DNA from: Homalodisca vitripennis
Taxonomy: Eukaryota; Arthropoda; Insecta; Hemiptera; Cicadellidae
Direction of reading: 5' to 3'
NCBI RefSeq assembly: GCF_021130785.1
Contig: NC_060207.1
Location: forward strand, 4,601,001-4,665,000
DNA: 64,000 bases
The notes beneath the pieces were generated by a model, which did not search any database, was not told where the DNA came from, and saw only the letters and a list, made by a program, of their open reading frames with translations. This document shows positions 1-11,709 of this stretch, piece after piece. A program made the position numbers and the translations under genes. How positions within the stretch are numbered: position 1 is the first letter of the stretch; each line of letters begins with the position of its first letter.

Positions 1-532
1 GCCGAGAACTGCAGCTGGCTCTTCTTCTGCTGAATCCAGGCAGTTCCAGGCTACAGTGATTGCACATACACTATATAAGAGATCTAGCTTACTAGTATTT
101 CTTTTCAAGAGTTGCAGTATAACGCAAACCAAACTGAAGCTGTATATAATTGTAAATTCATAATTGTAACCTAAATGGAGCAATGTATAGCAGTAATAAC
201 ATTGAGAAAAAAATGCAATTACCATTGAAATAAGAAGATGGAAGATGAAAATGGTTTTATTATTGTGACTACTGCATTCTGTTTTATCTTTCGGGACATA
301 TCAGCAGATTAAGAGGAACGGGAAAAATACAGAATTATTTGCATACGCCATCTTTTCATGTTTATCCTTAAATACCTTATTAACTTCCCTACTTAATAAA
401 TTATACTTAATAAATCTGTATTCCTCAGTAATTTGGGACCGGCAGCTATTGCCTGCAGACTTATGATGAAACAAAAGTAGGCCAGTATATATTCCATATT
501 TGATCAGTTTTCAATTTGAAGTGAGCTACAAA
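1..532. other. AT-rich sequence, no gene seen
   Basis: I see no convincing ORF, RNA gene or repeat here. It is ordinary AT-rich non-coding sequence. Confidence 0.5.
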
Positions 533-792
533 ATGTTGAGTATAAGACGCAAGCTAAGACTGTATAATTCAAGGAAAGTAGCATTCACGGGTTGGCGAGC
601 AACGGCTGCTGTGATGGGCGGTTATATGGGCATAATAAAGTACCGGCGCTCACTTTACCGTATCCGCTTCCGGTAGAGCTGGCCATAAACATCTACGACA
701 ACGAGAGTATCAGGGGAGTACTCACGAGCGGTGGATACGGTTTATTTATGGCTGCTCAAAAGGATTGGGCAAATAAATTTGAGTTCTACTAA
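533..792 (+). other. GC-richer island with two overlapping small ORFs, unrecognised
   Basis: This stretch is clearly richer in G and C than its surroundings. One frame runs from an ATG at 533 to a TAG at 674-676 (47 codons, with the motif GWRATAAVMGGYMGI). A second frame is open to a TAA at 790-792 but has no ATG at its start. The two frames overlap, so they could be one broken coding sequence with a frameshift near 640-670. I do not recognise the product. It may be a decayed exon, a retrocopy or chance. Confidence 0.2.
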
Positions 793-1014
793 AACATTAC
801 GTTTGTTTATATTGCTGCATTGATGAAGGACGCTGTATTAAGAGAACCAATAAGATAATGCTGTATAACCATTCTTTTACCTGTTATTGCACAAGCAAGA
901 CTGGAGTTGAGATAATAACTTGTTCTGTTCATTGTACGTGTTATTGATAACAGTGCAGTGGCGCATGGTTGGTCCTAAATAAGAGTTATATTACAAAATA
1001 ACATTAAGGCAGTA

Positions 1015-1400
1015 AAAACTAGACCTTTGGCCCACCGGCGATCAAGACTTAGGTAGATTTTTGACAGAACGTAAAGAAACAGGTAGTGCACATACAACAA
1101 AATGAAAAGAGGTCTTCTTTGAGACAAGTTACGTCTCAAGTTTTGAGAGTATTGAAGCTTTCTATTAAGTGTTATTGGACAGACGGACATACCTTTGATC
1201 TCAAAATTAAGAAGGTTTCTCCCTCGGGCCACAGACGGACATATGTATGGACTGCTCTTTGACCCTTTGGCCCCAAAATCAATAGCAACGTTCTTCCTGA
1301 GACGGAAAGGGGCCCACGTATCAAGTTTCAATTTTCAAGAGAGTTTTCTATCTAGAGTTATCGCGCATACGGTCGGCCGAACAACGGCACGGTTTCAATA
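1015..1400. repeat. Diverged dispersed repeat with ACAGACGGAC motifs
   Basis: Two imperfect sub-copies share ACAGACGGACAT, then a CTTTGA..CTCAAAAT or CCCCAAAATCAATAG block, then TTCTTCC. The same order of blocks occurs at 54432-54550 and 56979-57200. The small ORFs crossing it on both strands look like by-products of the repeat rather than genes. Confidence 0.45.
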
Positions 1401-3984
1401 ATGCCCTGTCAGGTCCTTGTAATAAACTCTAATGTGGTGTAAAAACTGTCACAAACCGAACGTCAAAATGTGCACCAGAATATTACACAATATGACATCG
1501 GTACATTGCTGAACTCTCTTGTTCTGGACAGGTGATCACTCTTGCTTTGTTTGCTCCTTGGTTTGTTCGATGCAGATAGTGGACGCCTAAACCACACGGA
1601 CTCCTTCGGCCTGGAAAATAGTGGCGCCTCATGTTTTATTCATAACCGAGGGAGAAAATATTGCTTGTGTTCAGATCATAAAACATAAAAAAAACCAGTA
1701 TCACAAGAACAAATGTGTAAAGCACGAACCAGTGACTAGGCCTAGTGCTATTCATTGACAGGACAGCTCAACACAAACTAATTCTCGGTTGGTCTCAGTT
1801 ACTAACCTCAGTAAGTAAGTTTGGGATGTGCGATGTATATATGGTTCAAATACATAACACACATACAGCTCACCATCCGTCTCAGAATACTCACAATGTA
1901 TTCGTCAGGACATACACGATAAATGGCATTGCATTGTTGGTCTTTAAACTGTATTTTTAGTTTAAAACTAATTAGTTAATTGAATTGGTATTCAAACACA
2001 TTTTTGAGCTGTAACAGCTTTTAGAAGTTAAGATGGTTGAGTCGGTTTTTTGTCGGGATATGTACTTTTTAATTAAAAGAAATATTCCTTTAAGATAACT
2101 TTCATTAAATTAAGAAACTCCACGAAGATTGCCTGTACGCTTAAAGTGAGAAATGTAAGCAATTTTGTAATCAGGCCAAGTAAAAACAACTGTAGATGAA
2201 AATATCAATTTTTCACAGTTGTAGGCCTAACTGGGTATCAGATCTAGGGAATGACATGGATCATGATTTACTTGATCATGACTCCATGAAATTATTTAAA
2301 ATGAAATATTATTTAACAAAATTACATTTTATAAAAACAATTTTTTCTAAGAAATTCTTTTATAAACAGGAAACATTCCTTGTATTCATATTTCAAGTAC
2401 ATACTGTAAATGCATTACCTTATCTTAAGGAGCGTTTTTTGGGCCTGATTTTAAGATGGTCCTGAACTCTTCTTTATATACCCAACCACTCCTAGTTGAT
2501 TGATATAATACACTTTTTCTGCCTCTTAAAAAGCACATAGGTGCGTCCTAGTTTGATTTAATTAATTACTTTTATTAGTAACGCATGTAATATACCACAC
2601 ATGCATCAGTACGGACTGAAAATATCACCCTAAGTGCGGGTTTCGCTTATTCGACCTATTGAACATTTCAAATTTGGATACGAAATAGGAGTTAAACTCC
2701 ATTTTGTGTAGAACAACCCAACCAGAACGGCAGATAATCCCAGGATGTAGTAGCGTATAGTCTTTGGTTCTATATCAATTTTTGTTTTTTTTTTTAATAA
2801 AAAATAAAATCTTTTGAAAATAAATTTGACTAATATAAACACGATTAAAATCTCTTAATAATCTTTATGACAAAACCCCAACTGTCACGAGAATTGTATT
2901 AGACAGAGATAGTTTATTATAATTATAATGTAAAATAATAACATACACATTTTTGTAAATACTTAATTTATCCTAACAGTAGACTTACTGTAGATGTGTA
3001 TTATCGGACAGTGCAATATGAGTTCTCTGTATCTTTCTTCCATGCCGTCCAGGACTGACACAAATCCAGATAAATGTATACCACTTGTCTTGTCGTGTAA
3101 CAAAAGTTCTTCTTTAGCTCCACTTCCGTGGCTTTTCTTCTCTTCTGATCGCGATCAAGCGAGTTGATTACAACATATCACATGAGAGGCAGGAATGTAG
3201 TAGCCTGCACCGCTGCCTTGGTAAACATTCTACCGTAGAGACAATAATGTATCACGTATCAACACAGCGTAATGAAAGTTTGTTTATCGAGTTTAGTAGA
3301 AAAGTAATGTATCGAAAAGTATATATTTTGTTTAATATTTACTGTTTTAAAAATTTCAGTATTATTTAATAAGTCTAGCGAGTGTCACACAAATTACTGA
3401 CTAGGTGAAACTCCGGCTCGCTCATTGTGTCAGTTTCTTATGCCGTACATTCCTTACTCAGAGGATTGTACAATATTATTTGTGCCATTGATACACAGGA
3501 AGATATCACATTAAAAGTGTGTAAACAATTTCTTAATTTTGTTAAAAAAATATAAATTAAAAATTGGCCGGTCGTCATTTGTTGGAGGATTTTAAAGTAG
3601 TGATGAATTGATTAAAGAAAAACAATACCCGTGTGAGGAAATAGGCAATGTTTCACAGCTGTGAATAGCAACATTTGTTTATATACTTCCAGAACCGGCC
3701 TTTCAATACTCGGTTTATTGTGCGTAAACTATACAGTACTTATACAATTTAAATAATACATACTCATATAACCATTTACCACTTGTCATGGTAACAACGG
3801 AAGAACGTTATTTAGCAAAGCACTAAATAAAGGTGCAGTTGCCAATGGCGCAGTGTAGTGGGTACGGCGGTTATCGCAAGATAACCAGATCAAGCAACGC
3901 CGAGCGTGGCTGCTGCTTGGACAGGTGACAGCTGAGCGATCCTGTCCTTGCAAGCGGCCCGCCTGCCCGGCCATTGGTGGTGGT
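1401..3984. other. AT-rich interval, no gene supported
   Basis: Only short ORFs occur, low in complexity or lacking normal starts (for example near 1745-1960, 2196-2465 and 2630-2842). None shows a domain or motif I recognise. Confidence 0.5.
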
Positions 3985-4096
3985 TCGGAAGTCACCTTTA
4001 AGCCGTTGGTCCCCAGGTTAAGTGTTAGAGAGGGCTTCTTAGCCCTAACTTCGCCTGGTAAAATAAGACATTCTTTACTTTTACTTTACTTTTATA
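3985..4096 (+). mobile_element. LINE 3'-end relic with TTTAC-type tail
   Basis: A block around 4020-4055 can fold, with GAGGGCTT opposite AGCCCTAAC and then TTCGCC. It is followed by a short TTTAC/TTTTAC microsatellite at about 4075-4092. The same hairpin block followed by a different simple tail ends the LINE relic at 8165-8660. This order (3' UTR hairpin, then microsatellite tail) is typical of CR1/Jockey-group LINE ends. No coding part is recognisable upstream. Confidence 0.45.
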
Positions 4097-5955
4097 AAGG
4101 TGTTAAATAAAAGCAAAAGCTGTGCTGCAATTCAGTATTCATACATGATAGTGCATCGGTCATAATGTAGCCGGACAAATAGTGTTTCGGACAATACTCC
4201 TCAATGCGCGTCACCGTGTTTGAGCGTTACCCCCGGAGTTACAAATTGTTAGTATGCTTAGATTCCAGCTAGAGCGCGTTTTATCTGCTGGGCAGTTAGG
4301 GTTGAATCTTTTTGACAAACTAGGGTCGGATTTGAAGTATTTTACCTGCGATTTTACTTTTGTTGTGGCCGTGATACAAGACAACTTATCTATCCTAAAA
4401 TAACAGTTCATTTTGTCCGTGTTACACTGTTTAGATACATCCGGGTACATTAAAAAACAAAACAAAAAAACAGAGGAGAGTCCGATTTCTCTTTAAGCCT
4501 TATTCTGCCGTCCTCAAGAGCTGGTGACCCGTGCGAAGAACTTGTCAAACAGAATAAGGAGGAGGATCGATACAGAACACGGTCGATGGTGCTTTTATAA
4601 GTGATACGGTCACAAAAAGGTTTTGAACGTCACTATCTATAACTCAGATCCAAAATCCGACGCTTTAGATCGTGCGGCCACCGACACTCCAAGCTCTTCA
4701 GTCGGTTAATAGCAGACTCCAGTTTTGTTGAAATTTTCAACGAGTGAGAGATTCCTCACTGATGAATTAATTTATGTTCCATTACAAAAGTTGGTGCAGT
4801 TGTCTCTCTAACAATAGAAGTGCGGGAGATTGCGATTTTAGTTCTTGGAACAGGATTCACGCTGTTGAAAACGTACTATTTTTCTCATCCCTGTATTTTT
4901 GATTATCGTTGTAGCATATTGTTAGAACTACCTTTTAGAATTTTAGTGGAGGGTTTTCGGTTTTGGAAGGGCCGCCAAGACAACCAGCTGCACGGTGACA
5001 AGATTTAAGGTGGTTCGATCGGGTTTTGTTGGATTAGCTTGTGGAAACTTCATTGTACATGGCTATTGATAACGTCCTTAAAAACGAGAAACGAATTCGT
5101 TTGCTCACTTCAAGAGAAGCTATTGATAGGCTTTTAGGTTGTCATGTTTGAAAAAAGGGCAAGAAGAGTTGTACTAATTATAATTTTCGTGATTACAACC
5201 TAAATTACGAAAATTAAAGATGTATATTATTTACAGAACGTATATGGCTGTATGGGTTATGGTAATACAATGGTGTTTTATTGAAAATACCTCTTAAAAT
5301 AGTAAAATAAGACCCAAGACATCTTTTAATGAAATATCAACTAAACATAAAATTTTCAATATTCATAAGAAATGCGTCATTTCCTTTCCGTTATATTTCA
5401 ACCGCAAACATATTTTTCTCCTGCAGGTTTTTCGTTGGTTTGGTTTCTTTGCTCATTATACTGATTTAATATCTACAATTCCTCATAAAATGTTCAAATC
5501 AATGTTTTGAAATTAAATTAAAGAATTGCGAATATTACGATTATTAGCCAATTGTCACCAACATACGGTGGAACAATTTTGAAATTATTCGAATATTATT
5601 ATTACCTAGGTTTGGGACGGAGTTTAGATACACGCCTGAATTATTTCGATTGTTTACTGTATGTGCACTGTATGACCAATATTGTTTAGGTGGAAATGTT
5701 CAGCATTGACCTATAATGACTGGCTGTTCGTTTGGATAAGGATAAAGCATAGTGTTCGATGCGGTCTGAATGGATAGACTGTAATCAAAATTACTCGATT
5801 CAACTAAACTGGGGACTGTTTACATAGGCACTTTGGAACTAAAGTCTGATTCTTAATTATTATTTATTCTTCATTAGCTAGACCAGTAAGATTAAGAACT
5901 TGTATATTTTTGTTGAGTAAGTTGATATATGGAATTAAGGCGATAGAATGGAGAA
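4097..5955. other. Interval without recognisable genes
   Basis: It contains only short ORFs in random context (for example 4211-4465 and 4820-5008). No repeat, RNA gene or mobile element is clear. Confidence 0.5.
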
Positions 5956-5961
5956 TAGAAT

Positions 5962-7135
5962 TACCCGCCAGAACGTAATGCTAGTCTTCATCGAACTGAC
6001 TATGACCTTTGATAGAATATAAGCCGACATATTCGTGTATAGAATTAATTACTCAGAAGAACGTAATGCTGGTCTTCACCGAACTGACTGTGACCTTTGA
6101 TAGAATATAAGCCGACATATTCGTGTATAGAATTAATTACTCAGAAGAACGTAATGCTGGTCTTCACCGAACTGACTGTGACCTTTGATAGAATATAAGC
6201 CGACATATTCGTGTATAGAATTAATTACTCAGAAGAACGTAATGCTGGTCTTCGCCGAACTGACTGTGACCTTTGATAGAATATAAGACGACATATTCGT
6301 GTATAGAATTAATTACTCAGAAGAACGTAATGCTGGTCTTCGCCGAACTGACTGTGACCTTTGATAGAATATAAGCCGACATATTCGTGTATAGAATTAA
6401 TTACTCGGAAGAACGTAATGCTGGTCTTCACCGAACTGACTGTGACCTTGAAATTTGATGGAATATAAGCCGGTAGAATGGATTATAGACTTACTCGGAA
6501 GAACGTAACGCTAGTCATCATTGAACTTACTGTTACCTTTGATGGAATATAAGCTGATCGAATGGAGTATAGAATTACCAGGCAGAACGTAATGAAAGTT
6601 TTCACCGAACTGACTGTGACCTTGGATGGAATATAAGCTGATCGAATGGAGTATAGAATTACCAGGCAGAACGTAATGAAAGTCTTCACCGAACTGACTG
6701 TGACCTTGGATGGAATACAGCTGATCGAATGGAATATAGAATTACCAGGCAGAACGTAATGTTAGTTTTCACAGAACTGTCTGTGACATGTGATAGAATG
6801 TAAGCCGACATATTGGTGTATAGAATTAAATACTCGGAAGAACGTAATACTAGTTTTAACCGAACTGACTGTGACCTTTGATGGAATATAAGCTGATCGA
6901 ATGGAGTATAGAGTTACCAGGCAGAACGTAATGAAAGTCTTCACCGAACTGACTGTGACCTTGGATGGAATATAAGCTGATCGAATGGAATATAGAATTA
7001 CCTGGCAGAACGTAATGTTAGTTTTCACAGAACTGTCTGTGACATTTGATAGAATATAAGCCGACATATTGGTGTATAGAATTAATTACTCGGAAGAACG
7101 TAGGCTAATGCTATTCTGCACCGAACTGACTGTGA
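5962..7135. repeat. 88-bp tandem repeat array, about 13 copies
   Basis: The word ACGTAATGCT recurs at 6061 and 6149 and again at about 6237, so the period is 88 bp. The unit contains GAACTGACTGTGACCTT and TATAAGCCGACATATT. Copies from about 5962 to 6470 are nearly identical. From 6470 to 7135 they are more diverged and alternate with a second type that carries AAGCTGATCGAATGG. Minus-strand ORFs of 68-101 codons here are read through the repeat and are not evidence of a gene. Confidence 0.93.
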
Positions 7136-7664
7136 CATCTTTTCCGTGTCATAGAATACTGATAGATGATAGATTTGAATTTTTTTTGCTTATGTACGCA
7201 TTGTAGGAAGTTTCAGGTTGGTCCAATAAAAGACACGGGGCAGACATACAAAGATATTAATTTAAAAAATTCCCGTAGTGTACTAAATAATGTGGAAGGG
7301 ATATGTTAGAGATTGCAATGAATAATTATTATTTAGTGGAATATTACTTAATTTAAGTTACTACTGCCACTGTTATTTTATTTTGCATTTTGGTGGGGCT
7401 GGTGCGTTTACTCCTAATTTTAGGTAAGTTACATATATGTATGATTATATTGCAGTCGATGTTGAATGAAAATATTTTATTAGGAAAGTTTGTGAAGGGT
7501 AACCAAATCATTGCTTATGTATCTATAGACATTAAACATATATAAAGTACTAGCCGTAATAAACGCATAAAATAGAAATTAGTCGAAAGTAATTTTTATA
7601 ATAGGAGACGTATAATAATATTCGACGTGGAGCCTCTCTGTTATCTATTCCTGTTCATAGAATA

Positions 7665-8045
7665 AAGAATTTATTTCTCTTTTTACATCACAATATATAC
7701 CATATACATATAGTTGACAATTGTTTTATATATATATATAGTAGACAGTTTTACGTATTTATGTCTTGCCAGGACTGACTTCAAAACTATAAGTTTATCT
7801 ACAATATTTTAAATACAAAAACATATCAAGCACAATGAAAAAGTTTACAAGGTTTTTTAACTTAAACAAATTTACTCGTAAGAATACATAAAAGTAAATA
7901 ATCTAAGTACAAGAATGAAACTAAAAAATATACTGAGATAACAAAAACAAAAACATAAAGATAATTATCAACTACATCTTACTTTTTATATATAGAGAAA
8001 TATAGGGCCTCCAAGGCTAGCCCTGTTCGGAGGTTCCAGCATAAA
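7665..8045 (-). mobile_element. Probable LINE 3'-end relic, minus strand
   Basis: Read on the minus strand, the interval starts with a foldable block at 8010-8038 (CAGGGCTAGCC..GGAGGCCC). It continues through AT-rich sequence and ends near 7665-7680 in an AATAAATTCTTTATTC-like tail. The hairpin resembles the one at 8165-8660 in position and style but not in exact sequence. No reverse transcriptase coding is left, so the call rests on structure only. Confidence 0.25.
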
Positions 8046-8164
8046 AACAATAAATAAACAAATAGTTATCAGCGAACAAAAATCACACAAAAAATAAACC
8101 AAATTCTCGCTAAGGAAAAGAAATATATATTTACATAAAACTATTCATAGATCCTCTATTTACA

Positions 8165-8660
8165 GTAAATCATTCACAGTCTCTGCTTGTCGACTCTGGA
8201 ATAATCTCCCGGATCATATCAGAGGTATTCGTAGTCGGGAACGGTTTCGGGGGGTGCTTAGGGACCATCTGTTTTGGGCCTCGTCGGGTTGACGATATCG
8301 TGGCATTGGGTATGGGACGATGGCATTGTATGAATGGTGATGGATGAATGTCTGTTAATTTCCTTGTAAGTTTTATTCTATTTATTTATTTTTAGTTTCA
8401 TGGAGAACCTTTATTTCATTTTGTTACTTTATATAAATAGAGATTATAATTTTTGAATGTAAAGTAGTAATGTAAACTGTATTGTAGCTCTTGTTTTACA
8501 GTAATAGTATAGTTTATTAATTTATGGTTAGGTGTAAGAGAGGACTTAATAGTCCTAACCTCGCCAATTGAGTATGTTTTACGTTGTATTCAATGAAGAC
8601 ATTTTTCATTTAATTTCATTTTCATTTCATTTAATTTCATTTTCATTTCATTTCATTTCA
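8165..8660 (+). mobile_element. 5'-truncated CR1/Jockey-like LINE, last codons, 3' UTR and tail
   Basis: The plus-strand frame near 8180-8270 reads LWNNLPDHIRGI followed by RSRERFRGVLRDHLF. This matches the usual C-terminal tail of LINE reverse transcriptase proteins (LWNxLPxxIR..S..F...L..HLF). The 3' UTR follows, with a hairpin block (AGGACTTAATAGTCCT) at about 8540-8556 and CTCGCC after it. The element ends in a TTTCAT/TTTCATTTAA microsatellite at 8600-8660. Everything upstream is lost, as in most LINE copies. Confidence 0.7.
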
Positions 8661-9236
8661 TTTATAACTTAATTATTGTGTATTATTTTAACCTGATATC
8701 AGCCATAAAAAAGTAATTACTTGACTGTAGACCTTCCAGAAGGGTGACTACTAAATTTATTATTATATATTTCCATGACCTATTATTTCATTTACATACA
8801 TAGGTAATAAAAATATTTACAACTTTTGGCCAATTGACTAACCAGAATTCCATGTACGAGTATTAAGTAAAAGCGACACAAATAATAATGTTTTATGTAG
8901 TTTTTAATACAACTGGAAGTAATTCCACCCAAGAGATAAAATGTCGGAGACATTTCTTGCAGGTTTGTTGACGAAACCTCCTTTCTCATCAGTAATCCAA
9001 ACATTCCCCTGCCCCCCACTCGTGAAGCCTCATCACCCCTACAAACACTAAACAATCTGTGCGTCTGATTACTTCAACATTACTGCATGTTTATTCGGAG
9101 ACACGGCCCGTACAGCATTTTGTGCGATTACTTCACTATGGATATGTTCCAGACCGTAAATACGAAATAGTTAGTTGAGGTTGTGTACATAATGTTATTG
9201 ATGAGTTGGTACGATTTGTTAATTGTAACTAAAACT
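8661..9236. other. Interval without recognisable genes
   Basis: The ORF on the minus strand at 8792-9055 shows no motif I recognise. I see no other structure before the telomere-like block. Confidence 0.45.
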
Positions 9237-9880
9237 AACAAAACCTAAAATATTCTAACAGAACACGATCATAACATAACCGTACCTAAGCTAACATAAC
9301 ATAAACTAACCTAACATCACATGAAATAATATAACCAAACCTAAGCTGAGCTAACCTATCCAAACATAACGAAACATAATATAACATAACCTTAACGTAA
9401 TGTAACATACCGCACCTAATCTTAACTAACCTAATATAACGTAACCTATCATAAGCTAACCTAACCGAACATAAAATGACCGAACCTAACCTAACAAAGC
9501 CTAACCTAATCTAACATAATATAACCTAAGTTACCCTAACCTACCGTATATAACCTAACTTAACCTAACCCAACCTAAGGTAACGTAAGGTAAGGTAAGG
9601 TAAGGTAACGTAACGTAACATAACATAACCTAAAATAATTTTACCTAAGCACACTTAATAAAACCTAACCTAACATAACCTAACCGACCATACCACAAAC
9701 CAACCTAATTTTACATAAACTAATCTAACCTTACCCAACCGAACATAACATACCGTAATCTAACAAAACCTGCAATAACCGTAACCTAATCTAATCTAAC
9801 CTAATCTTATTTAAAGTAACTAAACTTAACCTATTCTAATCTAACACAACGAACCCTAATCTAATCTAATGCATCCTAGT
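9237..9880. repeat. Degenerate interstitial telomere-like (CCTAA)n tract
   Basis: About 640 bp consist mostly of CCTAA, CATAA, TCTAA and GGTAA variants, with local clean runs such as CCTAACCTAAC. The orientation is C-rich on the plus strand, with one short inverted patch (GGTAAGGTAAGGTAA) near 9580-9605. TTAGG is the ancestral insect telomere repeat. The many point changes indicate an old interstitial block rather than a chromosome end. Short related runs recur near 57630 and 59521-59550. Confidence 0.85.
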
Positions 9881-9989
9881 TGTAACATATGTTTTGGAAT
9901 AAATGACTAGATCAATAAATTTGTCAATATTTTTCTTAAATAAAGGGCTAGTGCAATAACATTATTAAAAAGCGAAACAGAAAAAATAG

Positions 9990-10331
9990 AAGAAGAAAGA
10001 AATAAAAAAAATCTTAGAATTAATACAAAATGCAGAAGCAAACTTTAAGAATTTGAGAAAAAACTTATACAATCTTCTAGGTGACAAATTTAAACCAGAG
10101 CTTGTAGAAATACAGTTCAAAAATGGTAAGAGTACTGTACATACATTAAACAATGAAGAATCAGATTCATTTACATTCGATACAGAAGATGAAATTTCTT
10201 ATATAGTCAAAAAGATTATCAATAGCACAATTGATGTAGATGAGTTACAAAATATTTCTGGAGGCCGACTGTATAAATATAGATTTAGACTAAAATACGG
10301 TTGTGGAATAAGAGAAACTCTTAAATTCTAA
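9990..10331 (+). CDS. Small lysine-rich protein, function unknown
   Basis: The frame is open from just after a TAG at 9987-9989 to a TAA at 10329-10331, about 113 codons, with no ATG at the beginning. The start is therefore uncertain: it may be an exon, a 5'-truncated gene or a decayed one. The peptide is rich in Lys, Asn, Glu and Ile, begins with a helix-prone stretch (EIKKILELIQNAEANF), and ends in a basic, aromatic patch (GGRLYKYRFRLKYGCGI). There is no signal peptide, membrane segment or domain I recognise. Two other small ORFs of similar composition follow within 850 bp (10839-10928 and 10952-11146), separated by a 26-bp minisatellite. Small AT-rich ORFs of this style occur in virus-like and Polinton-like mobile elements, but I see no marker gene here, so that is only inference. 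Confidence 0.35.
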   Translation, partial: KKKEIKKILELIQNAEANFKNLRKNLYNLLGDKFKPELVEIQFKNGKSTVHTLNNEESDSFTFDTEDEISYIVKKIINSTIDVDELQNISGGRLYKYRFRLKYGCGIRETLKF

Positions 10332-10517
10332 ACAAACAACAAACTTTTTGATGGATACAATTTTATAAGCTCAAAGCAGATATAACAACACTGACAATAT
10401 ACTTTACATCGATTCCAAGCGGATTAGACAATATTTCCAAAAAATTATACATTTCATCCAAACAGATTTTACATTGATTTCAAGCGGATTTGACATCATT
10501 TTTAATAGATAGTTCAT
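10332..10517. repeat. Short spacer with a duplicated motif
   Basis: The motif TTTACATCGATTCCAAGCGG near 10402 recurs in slightly changed form near 10471, each time followed by attagac or atttgac. It looks like the edge of an older tandem duplication between the small ORF and the minisatellite. Confidence 0.4.
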
Positions 10518-10800
10518 GGCTTCGTGAGAGCTGGCTTCGTGACCTTGCTTCGTGGTCTAGCTTCGTGAGCTTGCTTCGTGGTCTACCTTCGTGAGCGTGC
10601 TTCGTGGTCTAGCTTCGTGAGCTGGCTTCGTGGTCTAGCTTCGTGAGCTGGCTTCGTGATCTTGCTTCGTGGTCTAGCTTCGTGAGCTTGCTTCGTGGTC
10701 TAGCTTCGTGAGCTTGCTTCGTGGTCTAGCTTCGTGAGCTTGCTTCGTGGTCTAGCTTCGTGAGCTGGTTTCGTGGTCTAGCTTCATGAGTTTGCTTCGA
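10518..10800. repeat. 26-bp minisatellite (GCTTCGTGAGCTTGCTTCGTGGTCTA)n built from 13-bp half-units
   Basis: About eleven copies of a unit made of two related halves, GCTTCGTGAGCTT and GCTTCGTGGTCTA (13 bp each), run from about 10518 to 10800. The 3' copies drift (TTCATGAGTTTGC). The minus-strand ORF across it (10726-10980) is a reading of the repeat. Confidence 0.88.
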
Positions 10801-10838
10801 AAAATTAATTGAAATAAAATAAGATATTTTTTCTATGT

Positions 10839-10928
10839 AAATGGAGCTACTAAAGGAATTAAATGAAGTTGGCGAACTGAGATTTAAAGAATATAAGAAA
10901 TTAATTGATTTAGAAGAAAATAAGAAAT
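10839..10928 (+). CDS. Possible 29-codon small ORF
   Basis: An ATG at about 10839 opens a short frame ending in TAA at 10928-10930. The peptide is highly charged and helix-prone (MELLKELNEVGELRFKEYKK). It lies between the minisatellite and the next small ORF and shares their Lys/Glu-rich character. With so few codons it could be chance. Confidence 0.2.
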
Positions 10929-10951
10929 AAAAAATTGTGACATTGGATAAA

Positions 10952-11146
10952 ATGAAAGATAAATTCGGGCTTACAATCATAGCAGAATTGGAAGATTATA
11001 AAGTACACTTACCGAACAGACTTTTGACTGTTTTGGATGAAAAAAAGATTAAAGAATTGAATAAACATGATAAATTACACTTGGTTGTTACTGGAAAGAA
11101 GACTGTTAAAGATAAAGACTGTGTTACTATCAATTTTGTAGAGTAG
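10952..11146 (+). CDS. Small lysine-rich protein, function unknown
   Basis: The first ATG is at 10952 and the stop at 11144-11146, giving 64 residues. The frame is open a little further upstream, to a TAA at 10928-10930. The chain has a basic N-terminus (MKDKFGLTI), a middle with LPNRLLTVLDEKKIKELN, and a C-terminal strand-like part (KLHLVVTGKKTV..CVTINFVE). The pattern looks like a compact alpha/beta fold rather than random translation. I do not recognise the family. Its neighbour upstream is the 28-residue ORF, 23 bp away. There is no visible promoter or polyadenylation signal I would defend. Confidence 0.35.
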   Translation: MKDKFGLTIIAELEDYKVHLPNRLLTVLDEKKIKELNKHDKLHLVVTGKKTVKDKDCVTINFVE

Positions 11147-11394
11147 AAGATTTTTCGTTTATTCGTAGCAGACATTTCAAATAGATTGATTTGACTAGAC
11201 AGCTCAAGAAAGTAGAAGCAAACATCTATAGATTCGGTAATTTTTCATTCGTGAGTTACTTTTTGATTTTACAGATTCGTTTATTGGCCTTTAAACAGTA
11301 TTTTTCCCTTGATTTACTGTTGGCTCCGAAAGTGCGCCAGAAACGCCACATTATTATCTACTGACATCATCGTTAAATTACAAGCGTCAATTAC

Positions 11395-11690
11395 ACGTTA
11401 TACATTACCGCGGTGGTACAAGAGTATAAAGTGGCAGGTAAAGTCTCAATATAAGTCAGTTTCATCAGGATAACAGTTTCTTTGCTGATAGTTATTTAAA
11501 TGTTTGGACGACTTTGCGGCAGAATAGAACCGCTGTGTCATGTAAAAGTTGTTAGTCGACCTTGTTGCTGCAGATGGGACGGTAAACACTTCCGAGACAA
11601 ACTTATTTTGTTTTCTTTGAGAGAGACGCGGATGTCATTCCTGGACTGAGCTTGCTTTATCTTGTTACAACTCGCGGTATATTCCTAAGC
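11395..11690 (+). repeat. Dispersed repeat module, copy A
   Basis: This segment closely matches 18826-19140: shared blocks include GTTATACATTACCGCG, CAGTTTCTTTG, TTAGTCGACCTT, ACTTATTTTGTTTTCTTTG and GAGCTTGCTTTATCTTGTT, in the same order and spacing. The match ends at CTCGCGGTRTATTCCT. Directly after it comes a 54-bp minisatellite here and a 104-bp array in the other copy. It has no coding capacity that I can see. It may be the body of a non-autonomous mobile element that carries variable tandem repeats. Confidence 0.75.
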
Positions 11691-11709
11691 CTGGAAAATC
11701 TACCTGGAG

